A stretch of DNA of 64,000 nucleotides from Chryseobacterium sp. StRB126 (GCF_000829375.1 NZ_AP014624.1:62001-126000), one strand, 5' to 3'; numbered from the stretch's first letter, positions 18,784 to 28,217 are shown. The notes: a model not told the origin generated them from the sequence alone. Numbers and translations: made by a program.

Positions 18784-19397
18784 TTTCTGATAATTACATA
18801 AGAATTTTTAGCTCCCGGAACAGCACCTTTTACTACTAAAAGATTTTGTTCTTGATCAACTTTTAACACTTGAAGGTTTTGAACAGTTACCTGCTCACCT
18901 CCCATTCTTCCAGCCATTCTCATCCCTTTGAATACTCTTGAAGGGTCTGAACCAGCACCGATAGAACCTGGAGCTCTAAGTCTGTTGTGCTGACCATGAG
19001 TTGCCTGCATTACACCTCCAAATCCGTGTCTTTTAACAACACCTTGGAAACCTTTACCTTTTGAAGTTCCTGTTACGTCTACATATTCACCTTCGATGAA
19101 TAGATCAACTTTCACTTCTTCTCCTACTTTAGCATCTGAGAATCCATCGTGGAATTCTACTAATTTAGCTTTAGGAGCAGAACCAGCCTTTTTAAAATGA
19201 CCAGCTAACGCTTTACCAACGTTCTTCTCACTCTTGTCATCGAAACCTAATTGAACAGCTGAATAACCGTCAACTTCTAAGGTTCTGACCTGTAAAATCG
19301 AGCATGGACCAGCTTGAATAACTGTACAAGGAATATTTTTCCCTTCTTCGTTAAACAAAGATGTCATACCGATTTTTTTACCAATAATACCTGACAT
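18774..19397 (-). CDS. rplC: 50S ribosomal protein uL3, first gene of the large operon
   Basis: 207 aa. [20 protein letters not shown] start and [20 protein letters not shown] with [20 protein letters not shown], the peptidyl-transferase-reaching extension. rpsJ, its usual upstream neighbour, is not here but about 18.8 kb away with fusA. A strong promoter lies about 100 nt upstream, so transcription starts here. Confidence 0.99.
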   Translation of the reverse strand: MSGIIGKKIGMTSLFNEEGKNIPCTVIQAGPCSILQVRTLEVDGYSAVQLGFDDKSEKNVGKALAGHFKKAGSAPKAKLVEFHDGFSDAKVGEEVKVDLFIEGEYVDVTGTSKGKGFQGVVKRHGFGGVMQATHGQHNRLRAPGSIGAGSDPSRVFKGMRMAGRMGGEQVTVQNLQVLKVDQEQNLLVVKGAVPGAKNSYVIIRKWN

Positions 19398-19476
19398 TGT
19401 TTATATTATAATAAAATTTATCCTTTATTTTCTCCCATTTTTCGGAAGTCTGAAGTGATTTCTACTTTTGATATAG

Positions 19477-19533
19477 GCACACTACGCTCCTAAAATGAGT
19501 GTGCAAATTTATGAATAATTTTGTAACCGACAA
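19477..19533 (-). promoter_or_regulatory. Promoter and inverted repeat driving the rplC-rplQ operon
   Basis: On the minus strand a TTG (19531-19533) is followed 19 nt later by TAAATTTG (19504-19511), an exact match to the Bacteroidota TTG/TANNTTTG promoter. An inverted repeat GCACACT/AGTGTGC (19477-19483 and 19498-19504) spans the predicted start site and touches the -7 box. It may be a DNA operator rather than an RNA hairpin. The leader would be about 100 nt. Confidence 0.8.
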
Positions 19534-19878
19534 ATATTTCGAGTAAAATATTTTGATTTTTAATCATTTAGATCATTTTCAGAAAAAAAATAACCGGTTT
19601 GCAAAAATGAATCCAATATAAAAAAACAAACATTTTCTTTTCATTGTCTGTTTCATCAATTCAAAGCCAGCAGCCATAAACAAAAAAAATGCCATAACTA
19701 TAGGATAATGAAACTTTTCACAATTTCCAGCATAAAATTTCTGTTTACCCATTTTACATCACAAAAGAAACGCCTAATCTCATTTTCTCAAAAAAAATCA
19801 AACTAGATAATTAGAACAATCCATAAAAAAACAAAAGCCTCATGATTACTCACAAGCTTTATATTTTAATCTATTATT
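19534..19878. other. Gene-free AT-rich stretch with a possible old glpR terminator
   Basis: No coding sequence seen between the rplC promoter and the transposon. At 19834-19860 the minus strand can form AAAGC/GCTTT with an inner TGA-GTAA-TCA hairpin, followed by TTGTTTTTTT, a weak terminator. Because the transposon inserted just after glpR, this may once have been the glpR terminator. Confidence 0.4.
19871..19878. repeat. Left target-site duplication of the composite transposon
   Basis: The 8-bp sequence CTATTATT directly precedes the end ACCCGTTGTG and recurs at 21998-22005 directly after the inverted end CACAACGGGT. Confidence 0.85.
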
Positions 19879-19930
19879 ACCCGTTGTGAATTTTTAAATA
19901 TACTTGACTTTAGATTGTTGATTTTTTTGT

Positions 19931-20424
19931 TTAATAGTTTTTATTAATAAATTGAACAATTGTAAAAGCTGTAATCTTTGCTAAAACTCTTGTTTTGAAT
20001 CCTTCAAATGTTTTTGCATAATTCCTTCTTATCATAAATTGGTCACATAGCTGAGAGAATAATGTTTCAATTCTTTTTCTGTGCTTTTTAAACAAGCAAA
20101 ACTGTGGTTTGTAGTCTTTTTGGTTGATTCTTTTCGGAGTTCCCAAGGTAATATTAGCTTAATTAAACAAATCTACCTGTGCCTCTGATGAGAGATACCC
20201 TTTATCACCAAGCAAGATACAATCAGACAATCGTTCTTTAATGTCCTTCACAAAGTGAATATCATGAATAGATGCCGGACTTAGGTCTATACTTTAAAAA
20301 ACACCGTTCACAGAACAAACCGCGTGAAGTTGTAGCCATAAAAAGACATTTGCTATGATGCGCAAAAACCACTGTTTGGATAACAATACTGTTCATCTTT
20401 ACATATTTTAGAGCGTGCGCTTAA
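19931..20424 (-). pseudogene. IS982-family transposase remnant, left copy
   Basis: Reading the minus strand in shifted frames gives ICKDEQYCYPNSGFCAS, stop, QMSFYGY, frameshift, LHAVCSVNGVF, stop, SIDLSPASIHDIHF, then LGDKGYLSSEAQVDLFN, stop, and a C-terminal part with KKHRKRIETLFSQL and RNYAKTFEGFKTRV. These match the DDE-type IS982 transposase C-terminal half. It has at least three nonsense codons and one frameshift, and the N-terminal half is missing. Confidence 0.85.
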
Positions 20425-20500
20425 AAATAATTTCTATTTTTACAATTAATTTTTAACCAAAAATGGTCAATCTGTTTTGGAATAAGACAAAAAAATAGAA

Positions 20501-21091
20501 ATGAAAATAAAAAAAGTATTATTTAGCATATTAACCGCTCTTGTTTTAATCATATCAATATTCCTTTACATGAATAAGGATAAATTTGTCTATGTAGGTT
20601 CAGTAGATATTATTGAAGTAGATTGCAGCAAAAAACTTCAAATCTTGAGTGAAGTTTTTGAAAGTGACCAAAGGATTAGAAAATCAAATGAACTCATCAA
20701 ATACGCAAAAGAAGATCATAGGAATCAAGAATTAGTGATTAGCATTATTGAAAAGTGTGGTATGCCAACATTAAAGGAGGTGGGTCAACGACGAATGGAT
20801 GCAATCTGGTTGGGACTGCAACATAGTACTGAAGAAATCAGAAAAAAGTATTTTCCACAAATAGAGAAAGCGGTTGAAAATGGAGACTTATCTAAACAAC
20901 AATACGCATTGATGAAAGATAGGATGTTAATGGACGAAGGAAAACCCCAAATATATGGTTCACAAATAGAAAATGGTAAATTGTATAAATTAGAAAATCC
21001 TGAAACTGTGAACGAAAGAAGAAAAGAAATGGGAATGGAACCAATAGAGGATTATTTAAAGTATTTCAATATTCAGTTCAATCCGAATTAA
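20501..21091 (+). CDS. Membrane-anchored DUF6624-family protein, transposon cargo
   Basis: 196 aa. One N-terminal membrane helix (about 5-24, VLFSILTALVLIISIFLYM), then a soluble domain. Residues about 85-170 match my memory of the DUF6624 pattern: CGMPTLKEVGQRRMDAIWLG, LQHSTEEIRKKYFPQIEKAV, GDLSKQQYALMKDRMLMDEG, KPQIYGSQ, and a C-terminal NPETVNERRKEMGMEPIEDY. The role of the family is unknown. It is the only gene between two IS982-type copies and runs opposite to their transposases. Confidence 0.75.
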   Translation: MKIKKVLFSILTALVLIISIFLYMNKDKFVYVGSVDIIEVDCSKKLQILSEVFESDQRIRKSNELIKYAKEDHRNQELVISIIEKCGMPTLKEVGQRRMDAIWLGLQHSTEEIRKKYFPQIEKAVENGDLSKQQYALMKDRMLMDEGKPQIYGSQIENGKLYKLENPETVNERRKEMGMEPIEDYLKYFNIQFNPN

Positions 21092-21502
21092 CAACACAAC
21101 ATGTAATCACGTAGACGACTCCGGTCATAATTAAATGGAGTGTGTCTCTCACATAAATTTTATTAAAAAAAACATCAACCTAGAGCAGGATAATAAAAAA
21201 AATTGTAAATAACCAATGGATAACTTCTTTTATATTTTATTAAAACTCTTAAATTCTTTTAATTATACCTATCAAACAAGCTGTTAAAGAACGGCTGTCA
21301 GTGAACCTAATAAATGCGCTCTTTCAATTACAAATACGCTTGACTTTTTTGGTGTAAAAAGTAGTTGCTAATGACCTTTATAGAAACTATTATAGAGCTT
21401 GAAAATCAAAATAAAACGAAATTACACGATAGACACACTGATTCTATTTTTAAATAGAGAATATGAGTCATTTATTATCAAAAACAGTTGTCCTTAAAAA
21501 TA
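21092..21502. other. Non-coding filler inside the composite transposon
   Basis: AT-rich and without a credible coding sequence. A short stretch near 21331-21350 (TTACAAATACGCTTGACTTT) resembles the IS end that occurs at 19893-19910, possibly a third degenerate IS end, but this is weak. Confidence 0.35.
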
Positions 21503-21997
21503 ATCCGTTGTGCGTTTTAAATTATGCTTGACTTTAAATTGTTGATTTTTTTTTAAAAATAGTTTTTATTAATAAATTGAACAATTGTAAGAGCTGTAAT
21601 CTTTGCTAAAACTCTTGTTTTGAATCCTTCAAATGTTTTTGCATAATTCCTTCTTATCATAAATTGGTCACATAGCTGAGAGAATAATGTTTCAATTCTT
21701 TTTCTGTGCTTTTTAAACAAGCAAAACTGTGGTTTGTAGTCTTTTTGGTTGATTCTTTTCGGAGTTCCCAAGGTAATATTAGCTTAATTAAACAAATCTA
21801 CCTGTGCCTCTGATGAGAGATACCCTTTATCACCAAGCAAGATACAATCAGACAACTGTTCTTTAATGTCCTTCAAAAAGTGAATATCATGATTTGCAAT
21901 TAAGTTGTTCATTGTAAATGTTTTGTAGCAAATACAATTTGCTGATTTTCAATCGAATGAACAACTTATTTCTTTGCATTCATAATGCACAACGGGT
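21503..21997 (-). mobile_element. Internally deleted IS982-type copy, right copy
   Basis: 495 bp with both ends present: ATCCGTTGTG at 21503-21512 (one mismatch to the other end) and CACAACGGGT at 21988-21997. The transposase starts at ATG 21912 (MNNLIAN) and jumps in frame to HDIHFLKDIKEQLSDCILLG, so the central region is deleted. A TAA at codon 43 (after VDLFN) sits at the same place as in the left copy, and the terminal 219 nt (21553-21771) are nearly identical to it. Confidence 0.82.
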
Positions 21998-22005
21998 CTA
22001 TTATT
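21998..22005. repeat. Right target-site duplication of the composite transposon
   Basis: CTATTATT, identical to 19871-19878. It lies 26 nt downstream of the glpR stop codon, so the insertion landed between glpR and the ribosomal operon. Confidence 0.85.
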
Positions 22006-22031
22006 ATATAGATTTAAAGAATTAACAAGGA

Positions 22032-22793
22032 TTATTTAATCACATTTACTCCAATTTCCTCCAGTCGGACCTGATCTTCGGCAGCAATCCCATCATCCGT
22101 GATCAGATAATCCACCTGATCCAGTGAGGCAATTTTACCAAAACCTTTCTTATTCAATTTTGAGGAATCTGCAAGAACTACTGTTTTATCTGCACAATCA
22201 ATCATGACCTGATTAAGGTGGGCTTCTGCAGCATTGGAAGTACTGATCCCAAACTCCAGATCAATCCCATCTACCCCAAGAAAGAGCTTATTACAAGAAA
22301 ACTGCTTAAGAATACCTTCTGAAATAGATCCTACAATTGAAGTTGAGCTTTTCCTCACCTCTCCTCCTAATTGAATCACATTAATATTAGGATTATTACA
22401 TAGTTCAATAGCCACTCTCAATGAAGAAGTTAAAACAGTAAGTGGACCGAAGTTCATCAGCATCCTTGCAAGATAGTGCATGGTAGTTCCTGAGGCTAAT
22501 ATGATACAATCATTCTCCTGAATCAGTGGCAGCGCCGCTCTCGCAATAGCCTGTTTAGCCTCCACATTAATATTCTCTTTCTCTCCCACATTTTTTTCAT
22601 AAGCATACCTTACCTGCTTACTTGCTCCCCCATGATTTCTAAAAAGAAGCCCCAGACTTTCGAGATAGTTCAGATCCTTTCGTATCGTAACCGAAGAAAC
22701 ATTTAGTTTTTCGCACAATTCCTGAACAAGAACATGCCCTTTATCGTCCAGTTCTTTTAATATTTCATCTTGCCTTGGTATTAGCTTCTCCAT
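22032..22793 (-). CDS. glpR: DeoR-family transcriptional regulator, likely GlpR
   Basis: 253 aa. N-terminal DeoR HTH (about 5-57: LVQELCEKLNVSSVTIRKDLNYLESLGLLFR). C-terminal sugar-phosphate sensor domain with IASGTTMHYLAR-type phosphate loop (CIILASGTTMHYL), LGGEVRKSSTSIVG and LGVDGIDLEFGIS. It is divergent from glpDKF, with shared GAAACGAA-type sites between them, so it probably represses glycerol use until glycerol-3-phosphate binds. The ligand is inferred from context. Confidence 0.88.
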   Translation of the reverse strand: MEKLIPRQDEILKELDDKGHVLVQELCEKLNVSSVTIRKDLNYLESLGLLFRNHGGASKQVRYAYEKNVGEKENINVEAKQAIARAALPLIQENDCIILASGTTMHYLARMLMNFGPLTVLTSSLRVAIELCNNPNINVIQLGGEVRKSSTSIVGSISEGILKQFSCNKLFLGVDGIDLEFGISTSNAAEAHLNQVMIDCADKTVVLADSSKLNKKGFGKIASLDQVDYLITDDGIAAEDQVRLEEIGVNVIK

Positions 22794-22815
22794 TTTATTC
22801 GTTTCATCAAAATTA
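22794..22815 (-). promoter_or_regulatory. Operator-like GAAACGAA site in front of glpR
   Basis: Immediately upstream of the glpR start the minus strand reads TTTTGATGAAACGAATAAA. It shares GAAACGAA with the repeated motif at the glpD start, which suggests GlpR autoregulation. Confidence 0.5.
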
Positions 22816-22941
22816 CCGCTTTTTTTTCACATATAATTTTTATTGTTTTTAAAGATCATATACAACAGCATCATCCTCAGCCACAAAAGGCAATTTCAAA
22901 TCATAGTGATTTCACATTTTAAAATTTCATTTATTTTCTTT

Positions 22942-23010
22942 TTGCTTTCATTTATAATTTATATATTTGAAAACGAAACATAAACGAAACATTTATGAAA
23001 CGAAACGAAG
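22942..23010 (+). promoter_or_regulatory. glpD promoter with repeated ACGAAAC operator sites
   Basis: TTG (22942-22944), 17 nt, TATATTTG (22962-22969) is an exact Bacteroidota promoter. From 22971 the predicted start region has AACGAAACATAAACGAAACA, followed across the ATG by GAAACGAAACGAAG. That makes four copies of CGAAAC or CGAA within about 40 nt, placed over +1 and the first codons. DeoR-family repressors often bind such direct or inverted CGAA/TTCG repeats. Confidence 0.7.
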
Positions 23011-24593
23011 AACTCAGTAAATTAACCAATGTAAAAGAATGGGACTTTATTGTCATAGGAGGAGGAGCCAGTGGTTTAGGTTCAGCATTAGACGCAGTAA
23101 GCAGAGGATTCAAAACTTTATTGCTTGAATCTCATGACTTTGCGAAAGCAACATCCAGCAGAAGTACCAAACTGGTACACGGCGGAGTAAGATATTTAGC
23201 ACAGGGAGATATAGGTTTAGTGAAAGAAGCTTTAAAAGAAAGAGGTCTTTTAGCCAAAAATGCAGCACATATTGTAAAAAATCAATCTTTCATTATCCCT
23301 AATTATACCTGGTGGGGCGGAATCTATTATAAGATAGGCTTGTCTGTATATGATTTCCTTGCAGGGAAATTAAGTTTGGGTAAAACAAAATACATCAGCA
23401 AATCAAAAACCATTGAAAAGCTGCCTACTATTGAACAAAATCACTTAGCAAGTGGTGTTGTTTACCAGGACGGACAGTTTGATGATGCAAGACTTGCAGT
23501 CAACTTAGCTCAAACCATTATTGAAAAAGGAGGAAGTGCAGTAAACTACGTGAAGGTAGTTAATCTTCTGAAAGATGATAAAGATAAAGTAATTGGAGTG
23601 GTTGCTGAAGATCAGATCTCCAAACAGCAATATCAGATTCATGCAAAAGTGGTTGTTAATGCTACCGGTGTTTTCACCAACGACATCCTTAATATGAATA
23701 ACCCTAAACATGGTAAACTTGTAGTACCAAGTCAGGGAATTCACTTGGTATTGGATAAATCATTCCTGAAAAGTGATGATGCCATCATGATTCCGAAAAC
23801 TTCTGACGGAAGAGTATTGTTCGTTGTACCTTGGCATGACAGAGCTTTGGTAGGAACTACAGATACTCTTTTAGAAAACGAAAGTTTCGAGCCCCGTGCT
23901 TTGGAAGAAGAAATCAGTTTCGTTTTGAATACAGCAAGACAATATCTGTCTAAAAAACCAACCCGTGATGATGTAAAGTCTGTTTTTGCCGGACTTCGTC
24001 CTCTTGCAGCTCCAAAAGATGGAAGCAAGAGCACCAAAGAAGTTTCCCGAAGCCATAAGGTTATTGCATCTGACACTGGATTAATTTCCATCATTGGCGG
24101 AAAGTGGACTACTTACCGTAAAATGGCTGAAGATACAATTGATAAAGCCATGCAGGTACACAAGCTGGGCAACAGCACTTCTAAAACAGAAAACATGTCT
24201 ATTCATGGAAATGTAAAACCTGAGCAAGTAGATAGAACAAACCATCTATATGTATACGGATCTGACATTCCTGCAATAAAAGCTTTACAGGAAAGCAATT
24301 CACGCTTTTCGCAAAAAATACATCCTGACCATCCATTCACCGTAGCAGAAGTAGTTTGGGCTGCAAGAAATGAAATGGCAGAAACCATCGAGGATGTATT
24401 GGCAAGAAGAGCCCGTCTGTTGTTCCTTGATGCAAGAGCCGCTATAGACAGCGCGCACAATGTTGCGAGAATCATTGCTGAAGAAAAAGGATATTCTGAA
24501 GAATGGGCACAGCAACAGGAAAATGAATTTATTGAATTGGCAAAAGGATATTTATTAACTCCTTATTCACCTAAAGTTATCAACCTTAATTAA
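22995..24593 (+). CDS. glpD: Aerobic glycerol-3-phosphate dehydrogenase (FAD)
   Basis: 532 aa. FAD-binding Rossmann motif at about 19-36 ([19 protein letters not shown]), [15 protein letters not shown] and the C-terminal [20 protein letters not shown] are diagnostic. It oxidises glycerol-3-phosphate to dihydroxyacetone phosphate at the membrane and feeds electrons to quinone. First gene of the glpDKF operon; glpK follows 7 nt after the stop. Confidence 0.96.
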   Translation: MKRNEELSKLTNVKEWDFIVIGGGASGLGSALDAVSRGFKTLLLESHDFAKATSSRSTKLVHGGVRYLAQGDIGLVKEALKERGLLAKNAAHIVKNQSFIIPNYTWWGGIYYKIGLSVYDFLAGKLSLGKTKYISKSKTIEKLPTIEQNHLASGVVYQDGQFDDARLAVNLAQTIIEKGGSAVNYVKVVNLLKDDKDKVIGVVAEDQISKQQYQIHAKVVVNATGVFTNDILNMNNPKHGKLVVPSQGIHLVLDKSFLKSDDAIMIPKTSDGRVLFVVPWHDRALVGTTDTLLENESFEPRALEEEISFVLNTARQYLSKKPTRDDVKSVFAGLRPLAAPKDGSKSTKEVSRSHKVIASDTGLISIIGGKWTTYRKMAEDTIDKAMQVHKLGNSTSKTENMSIHGNVKPEQVDRTNHLYVYGSDIPAIKALQESNSRFSQKIHPDHPFTVAEVVWAARNEMAETIEDVLARRARLLFLDARAAIDSAHNVARIIAEEKGYSEEWAQQQENEFIELAKGYLLTPYSPKVINLN

Positions 24594-24600
24594 TCACCAT

Positions 24601-26097
24601 ATGAATGAAAAGTTAATCCTCGCTTTAGATCAGGGAACAACTTCCTCCAGAGCGATTCTATTCAACCATAGCGGAGAGATCAAGTATGTATCTCAAAAAG
24701 ACTTCAGACAGATATACCCAACACCAGGTTGGGTAGAGCATGATCCTAATGAAATCTGGTCATCACAAATCTCCGTTGCAGCAGAAAGTATCGCCAAAGC
24801 TGGCATCTCCGGACTGGAAGTAGCCGCTATTGGGATTACCAACCAACGTGAAACAACAATAGTTTGGGATAAAGAAACCGGGGAACCTATTTATAACGCT
24901 ATTGTATGGCAGGACCGAAGAACCTCAAAATATTGTGATGAACTGAAAGATCAGGGACACGCAGAAATTATCAAGGAGAAAACAGGTCTTGTTTTGGATG
25001 CTTATTTTTCTGCTACCAAATTAAAATGGATCCTTGACAATGTAGACGGGGCAAGAGAAAAGGCAGAAGCCGGAGAACTGTGCTTCGGAACTGTTGATAC
25101 CTGGCTAGTATGGAAATTAACCCGTGGAAAAATGTTTATTACGGATGTTTCGAATGCCAGCAGAACCATGCTTTTGAATATTCATACGTTAGAATGGGAC
25201 AATGATCTATTGGAGCTATTCAACATTCCTAAAGCTATTCTTCCTGAAGTGAAACAAAGCAGTGAAGTATATGGCGAGACAGCTACTACCCTATTCTCTA
25301 CTAAAATTCCGATTGCAGGAATTGCTGGAGATCAGCAGGCTGCTTTATTTGGCCAAATGTGCACCAGTCCTGGAATGGTAAAAAATACTTACGGAACAGG
25401 CTGCTTCCTATTAATGAATACAGGAAAAGAAGCTGTTTCCTCAAAAAACAATCTTTTGACAACTGTTGCGTGGAAAATTAACGGGGAAGTTAATTATGCA
25501 TTGGAAGGAAGTGTATTTGTAGGCGGTGCAGCTATTCAATGGCTAAGAGATGGCCTTAAACTTATTCACTCTTCTGATGAAGTAAATGATCTTGCTGCTT
25601 CGGTTGAAGATAACGGCGGCGTTTACTTTGTTCCTGCCCTTACAGGTTTAGGTGCTCCTCATTGGGATCAGTATGCCCGCGGAACTATCGTAGGAATTAC
25701 GCGTGGTACAACAGATGGACATATTGCCAGAGCAACATTGGAAGGAATTGCATTTCAGGTGTACGATATTGTAAAATCTATGGAGGCAGATTCTGGAAGA
25801 GCAAGTCTTGAGCTACGAGTAGATGGAGGAGCTTCAGCAAGTAATTTATTGATGCAGATACAGTCTAACCTTTTCGGATTTAAAATAACCAGACCAAAAA
25901 CATTAGAAACAACAGCATTAGGAGCAGCTTATTTAGCAGGTCTTGCTGTAGGATACTGGAAAAATATTGATGAGATACAGGAGCAATGGATTGTAGACAA
26001 AGATTTCCATCCTCAATTGGAAAAGGAAAAAGTAGATGCTATGGTTCACTCATGGAACAAAGCTGTATCTCGTGCTCAAAGCTGGATTGAAGATTAA
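24601..26097 (+). CDS. glpK: Glycerol kinase
   Basis: 498 aa. FGGY kinase with N-terminal [30 protein letters not shown] and AIVWQDRRT, and C-terminal [20 protein letters not shown] plus [16 protein letters not shown]. It makes glycerol-3-phosphate for GlpD. Length matches the family (about 500). Confidence 0.97.
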   Translation: MNEKLILALDQGTTSSRAILFNHSGEIKYVSQKDFRQIYPTPGWVEHDPNEIWSSQISVAAESIAKAGISGLEVAAIGITNQRETTIVWDKETGEPIYNAIVWQDRRTSKYCDELKDQGHAEIIKEKTGLVLDAYFSATKLKWILDNVDGAREKAEAGELCFGTVDTWLVWKLTRGKMFITDVSNASRTMLLNIHTLEWDNDLLELFNIPKAILPEVKQSSEVYGETATTLFSTKIPIAGIAGDQQAALFGQMCTSPGMVKNTYGTGCFLLMNTGKEAVSSKNNLLTTVAWKINGEVNYALEGSVFVGGAAIQWLRDGLKLIHSSDEVNDLAASVEDNGGVYFVPALTGLGAPHWDQYARGTIVGITRGTTDGHIARATLEGIAFQVYDIVKSMEADSGRASLELRVDGGASASNLLMQIQSNLFGFKITRPKTLETTALGAAYLAGLAVGYWKNIDEIQEQWIVDKDFHPQLEKEKVDAMVHSWNKAVSRAQSWIED

Positions 26098-26121
26098 TTC
26101 ACTGACCTTAAAAATACACAT

Positions 26122-26853
26122 ATGACTCCATTTATCGCAGAAGTGATCGGGACGATGCTTCTTATTTTGTTAGGCAACGGCGTTGTAGCCAATGTTGTCT
26201 TGAAGGATACCAAAGGAAATAATTCCGGATGGATTGTTATTACCACCGCTTGGGCATTAGCCGTTTTTGTAGGGGTAACCGTTGCTGGGCCTGTAAGTGG
26301 AGCCCACCTGAATCCGGCTGTTACAATTGGGCTGGCTGCTGCAGGAAAATTTTCATGGGATCTGGTTCCGTCTTATATTGCGGCTCAGATGATTGGAGGT
26401 ATGTTGGGGGCCTTTTTAGTATGGCTATTCCATAAAGATCATTTTGCCATTACAGAGGATGAAGGGGCAAAGCTGGCCTGTTTCAGTACGGGGCCTGCGA
26501 TCAGAAAAGTTTCATCTAATCTTATCAGCGAAATTATCGGAACATTTGTACTGGTATTTGTTATTTTTCACTTTTCGGATCCGAGTATTTATGTACAGGC
26601 AGATCCTAATGCAAAAGTAGGATTAGGTTCTATAGGAGCCATTCCTGTAACATTCTTAGTTTGGGTAATAGGACTTTCCTTAGGAGGAACTACCGGATAT
26701 GCTATTAACCCTGCCAGAGATCTAGCTCCGAGAATTATGCATGCCATTCTTCCGGTAAAAGGAAGCAGTGACTGGGGTTACGCATGGATTCCTGTGATAG
26801 GTCCTGTGATAGGAGCTGTTATTGCTGCAATATTATTCGTAACATTAAAATAA
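26122..26853 (+). CDS. glpF: Glycerol uptake facilitator (MIP/aquaglyceroporin)
   Basis: 243 aa with six membrane helices and both half-helix NPA motifs (SGAHLNPAVTIGLA at about 60 and YAINPARDLAPR at about 195). The Asp after the second NPAR is the aquaglyceroporin mark. Lies 24 nt after glpK. Passive glycerol entry across the inner membrane is the likely role. Confidence 0.95.
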   Translation: MTPFIAEVIGTMLLILLGNGVVANVVLKDTKGNNSGWIVITTAWALAVFVGVTVAGPVSGAHLNPAVTIGLAAAGKFSWDLVPSYIAAQMIGGMLGAFLVWLFHKDHFAITEDEGAKLACFSTGPAIRKVSSNLISEIIGTFVLVFVIFHFSDPSIYVQADPNAKVGLGSIGAIPVTFLVWVIGLSLGGTTGYAINPARDLAPRIMHAILPVKGSSDWGYAWIPVIGPVIGAVIAAILFVTLK

Positions 26854-26860
26854 AATACAG

Positions 26861-27670
26861 ATGATGAAAATATTAAAAGGGATCTTCCTGCTTACTTTAG
26901 GTGCAGGAAGGTTATTTTCACAGGAAGGCAGTGAGCCTAAGGAATCCAAAGAAGGGAGACTGGATTTTACTGCCAACATTCAGAACAACCATTTGTGGAG
27001 AGGGCTAATTATTACAGACAAACCTGTTGTCATGGGAAATCTTTCTTATGCCTTGGATGCGGAAAAGAAATGGAAAGTGGGGATCTGGGGAGCTTCTGCT
27101 CTTGCCGATGATAAGGACAATACGCATTATAAGGAGATCAATTACTATGTTCAATATTCTAATGGGCGCTTTTATATTGGATTATGGGACCTTTATAATT
27201 CCCGAAACATCAATACTGCTGTTGCTGCAGATGACATCTTCAGTTATTCTCAGAGAAGAACAGCCCATATTATTGATTTAAGAACCAACTATACTTTTGG
27301 ACCTTCATTCCCGATCAATATTGAAGCAGATATTATGTTGTATGGAGGCGCTAATGCAGGAGAAGTGATTCTGGAACCGGACGGAAGTTATAAAAAGAAC
27401 AGATATTCTACCTATGTTCAGGCTAGTTACCCTGTAATCAGCGGACAGAAAGTGAATCTGGATGCTTTTGTAGGAGCTGGATTTTCATTAAATGGAAATA
27501 CCTTTTTATATGGAAATGGCAAAAACAACTTTGATATCGTGAACGTAGGAGTAAAAGCTGGAAAAGTTCTTAAGATTACAGAGCATTACAGTTTACCTGT
27601 TTCTATGATGGCCATGTGGAATCCTTCTAATAAATATGCAAGAATTCAACTGGCAGCAACTGTTTTTTAA
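26861..27670 (+). CDS. Outer-membrane beta-barrel protein of the glycerol operon
   Basis: 269 aa with a signal peptide (MMKILKGIFLLTLGAGRLFSQ). The mature chain consists of amphipathic strands such as RLDFTANIQNNHLWRGLIIT, KWKVGIWGASALAD, FYIGLWDLY and YSTYVQASYPVI, ending in aromatic/hydrophobic ARIQLAATVF as outer-membrane barrels do. It starts 7 nt after glpF and precedes the operon terminator, so it is co-regulated with glycerol catabolism. A glycerol or glycerol-phosphodiester porin is a reasonable guess; no family name was recognised. Confidence 0.75.
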   Translation: MMKILKGIFLLTLGAGRLFSQEGSEPKESKEGRLDFTANIQNNHLWRGLIITDKPVVMGNLSYALDAEKKWKVGIWGASALADDKDNTHYKEINYYVQYSNGRFYIGLWDLYNSRNINTAVAADDIFSYSQRRTAHIIDLRTNYTFGPSFPINIEADIMLYGGANAGEVILEPDGSYKKNRYSTYVQASYPVISGQKVNLDAFVGAGFSLNGNTFLYGNGKNNFDIVNVGVKAGKVLKITEHYSLPVSMMAMWNPSNKYARIQLAATVF

Positions 27671-27698
27671 ATTTGATTTTTAAACTAAATTATATAGG

Positions 27699-27724
27699 GA
27701 CCACTCTTTTTGGAGTGGTCTTTT
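27699..27724 (+). terminator. Terminator of the glpDKF operon
   Basis: Stem GACCACTC/GAGTGGTC (27699-27706, 27713-27720), 6-nt loop, then TTTTG. Confidence 0.8.
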
Positions 27725-27797
27725 GTTTGGTTAAAATTACCGGGATTCCACTATTTATGAGTTCAGCAGATATCTTTACCTTTGAAAAAAAAATAAT

Positions 27798-28217
27798 ATG
27801 AAAAAGATTTTCAGTTTAATGATCTTATGTATCGGCATTTTCACTTTTGCACAGGTAAAGTTACCTTTTACCGGACATAGAAGTTTTGACATTCTAAAAG
27901 GCTACAGCGGTACCGGCACCCCCCATTATTATCTGAATGTAAAAAAGAACGGCGATGTACTTTTTGGATATGTTCAGGTTAATCAGGCTAACGGAAAAGA
28001 AACTACAGAAGAAATCAATGCAGGTAAATACGCCCCGAATAAAGTCATGAAAGTACAGTTTAAAAAGTATGATGAAACTTTCTTTGTTAAGTTTGATAAA
28101 AATAAAATCTTGATGACTGACGAAAAAGGAAATATTCAAAATCTTGAAGGCTGTTGTTCTTCCACAGAAAGCATAGATAAAGAAACCTGTACTTGTGAAA
28201 GTGAACTCTATGAATAA
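27798..28217 (+). CDS. Small secreted protein, unknown function
   Basis: 139 aa with a Sec signal peptide (MKKIFSLMILCIGIFTFAQ). The mature part resembles a small beta-barrel or lipocalin-like chain (HYYLNVKKNGDVLFGYVQVN, KVMKVQFKKYDETFFVKFD), followed by a Cys-rich end (GCCSST, ETCTCESE; four Cys). No family assigned. A -7 box TACCTTTG lies at 27777-27784, but no clear TTG was found in front of it. Confidence 0.75.
   Translation: MKKIFSLMILCIGIFTFAQVKLPFTGHRSFDILKGYSGTGTPHYYLNVKKNGDVLFGYVQVNQANGKETTEEINAGKYAPNKVMKVQFKKYDETFFVKFDKNKILMTDEKGNIQNLEGCCSSTESIDKETCTCESELYE

Larger units (their letters stand above)
19879..21997. mobile_element. IS982-type composite transposon carrying a DUF6624 gene
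   Basis: 2119 bp bounded by perfect 10-bp inverted ends (ACCCGTTGTG at 19879-19888, CACAACGGGT at 21988-21997) and flanked by an 8-bp direct repeat. Inside, two decayed IS982-type copies in the same orientation frame a single gene (20501-21091). The left copy supplies the left end and the right copy the right end, so the whole unit appears to have moved as one. Both transposases are broken, so it should now be immobile without help from another IS982-type element. Confidence 0.8.

Noticed and set aside
19931..20146. 71-aa frame starting at a TTG as a separate gene
   Set aside because: It is the C-terminal part of an IS982-type transposase; the reading frame continues upstream through a nonsense codon, and an almost identical copy exists at 21553-21771.
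21331..21350. Third IS end inside the transposon
   Set aside because: About 20 bp resemble the IS end, but there is no CCGTTGTG terminus, so chance similarity in AT-rich DNA cannot be excluded.
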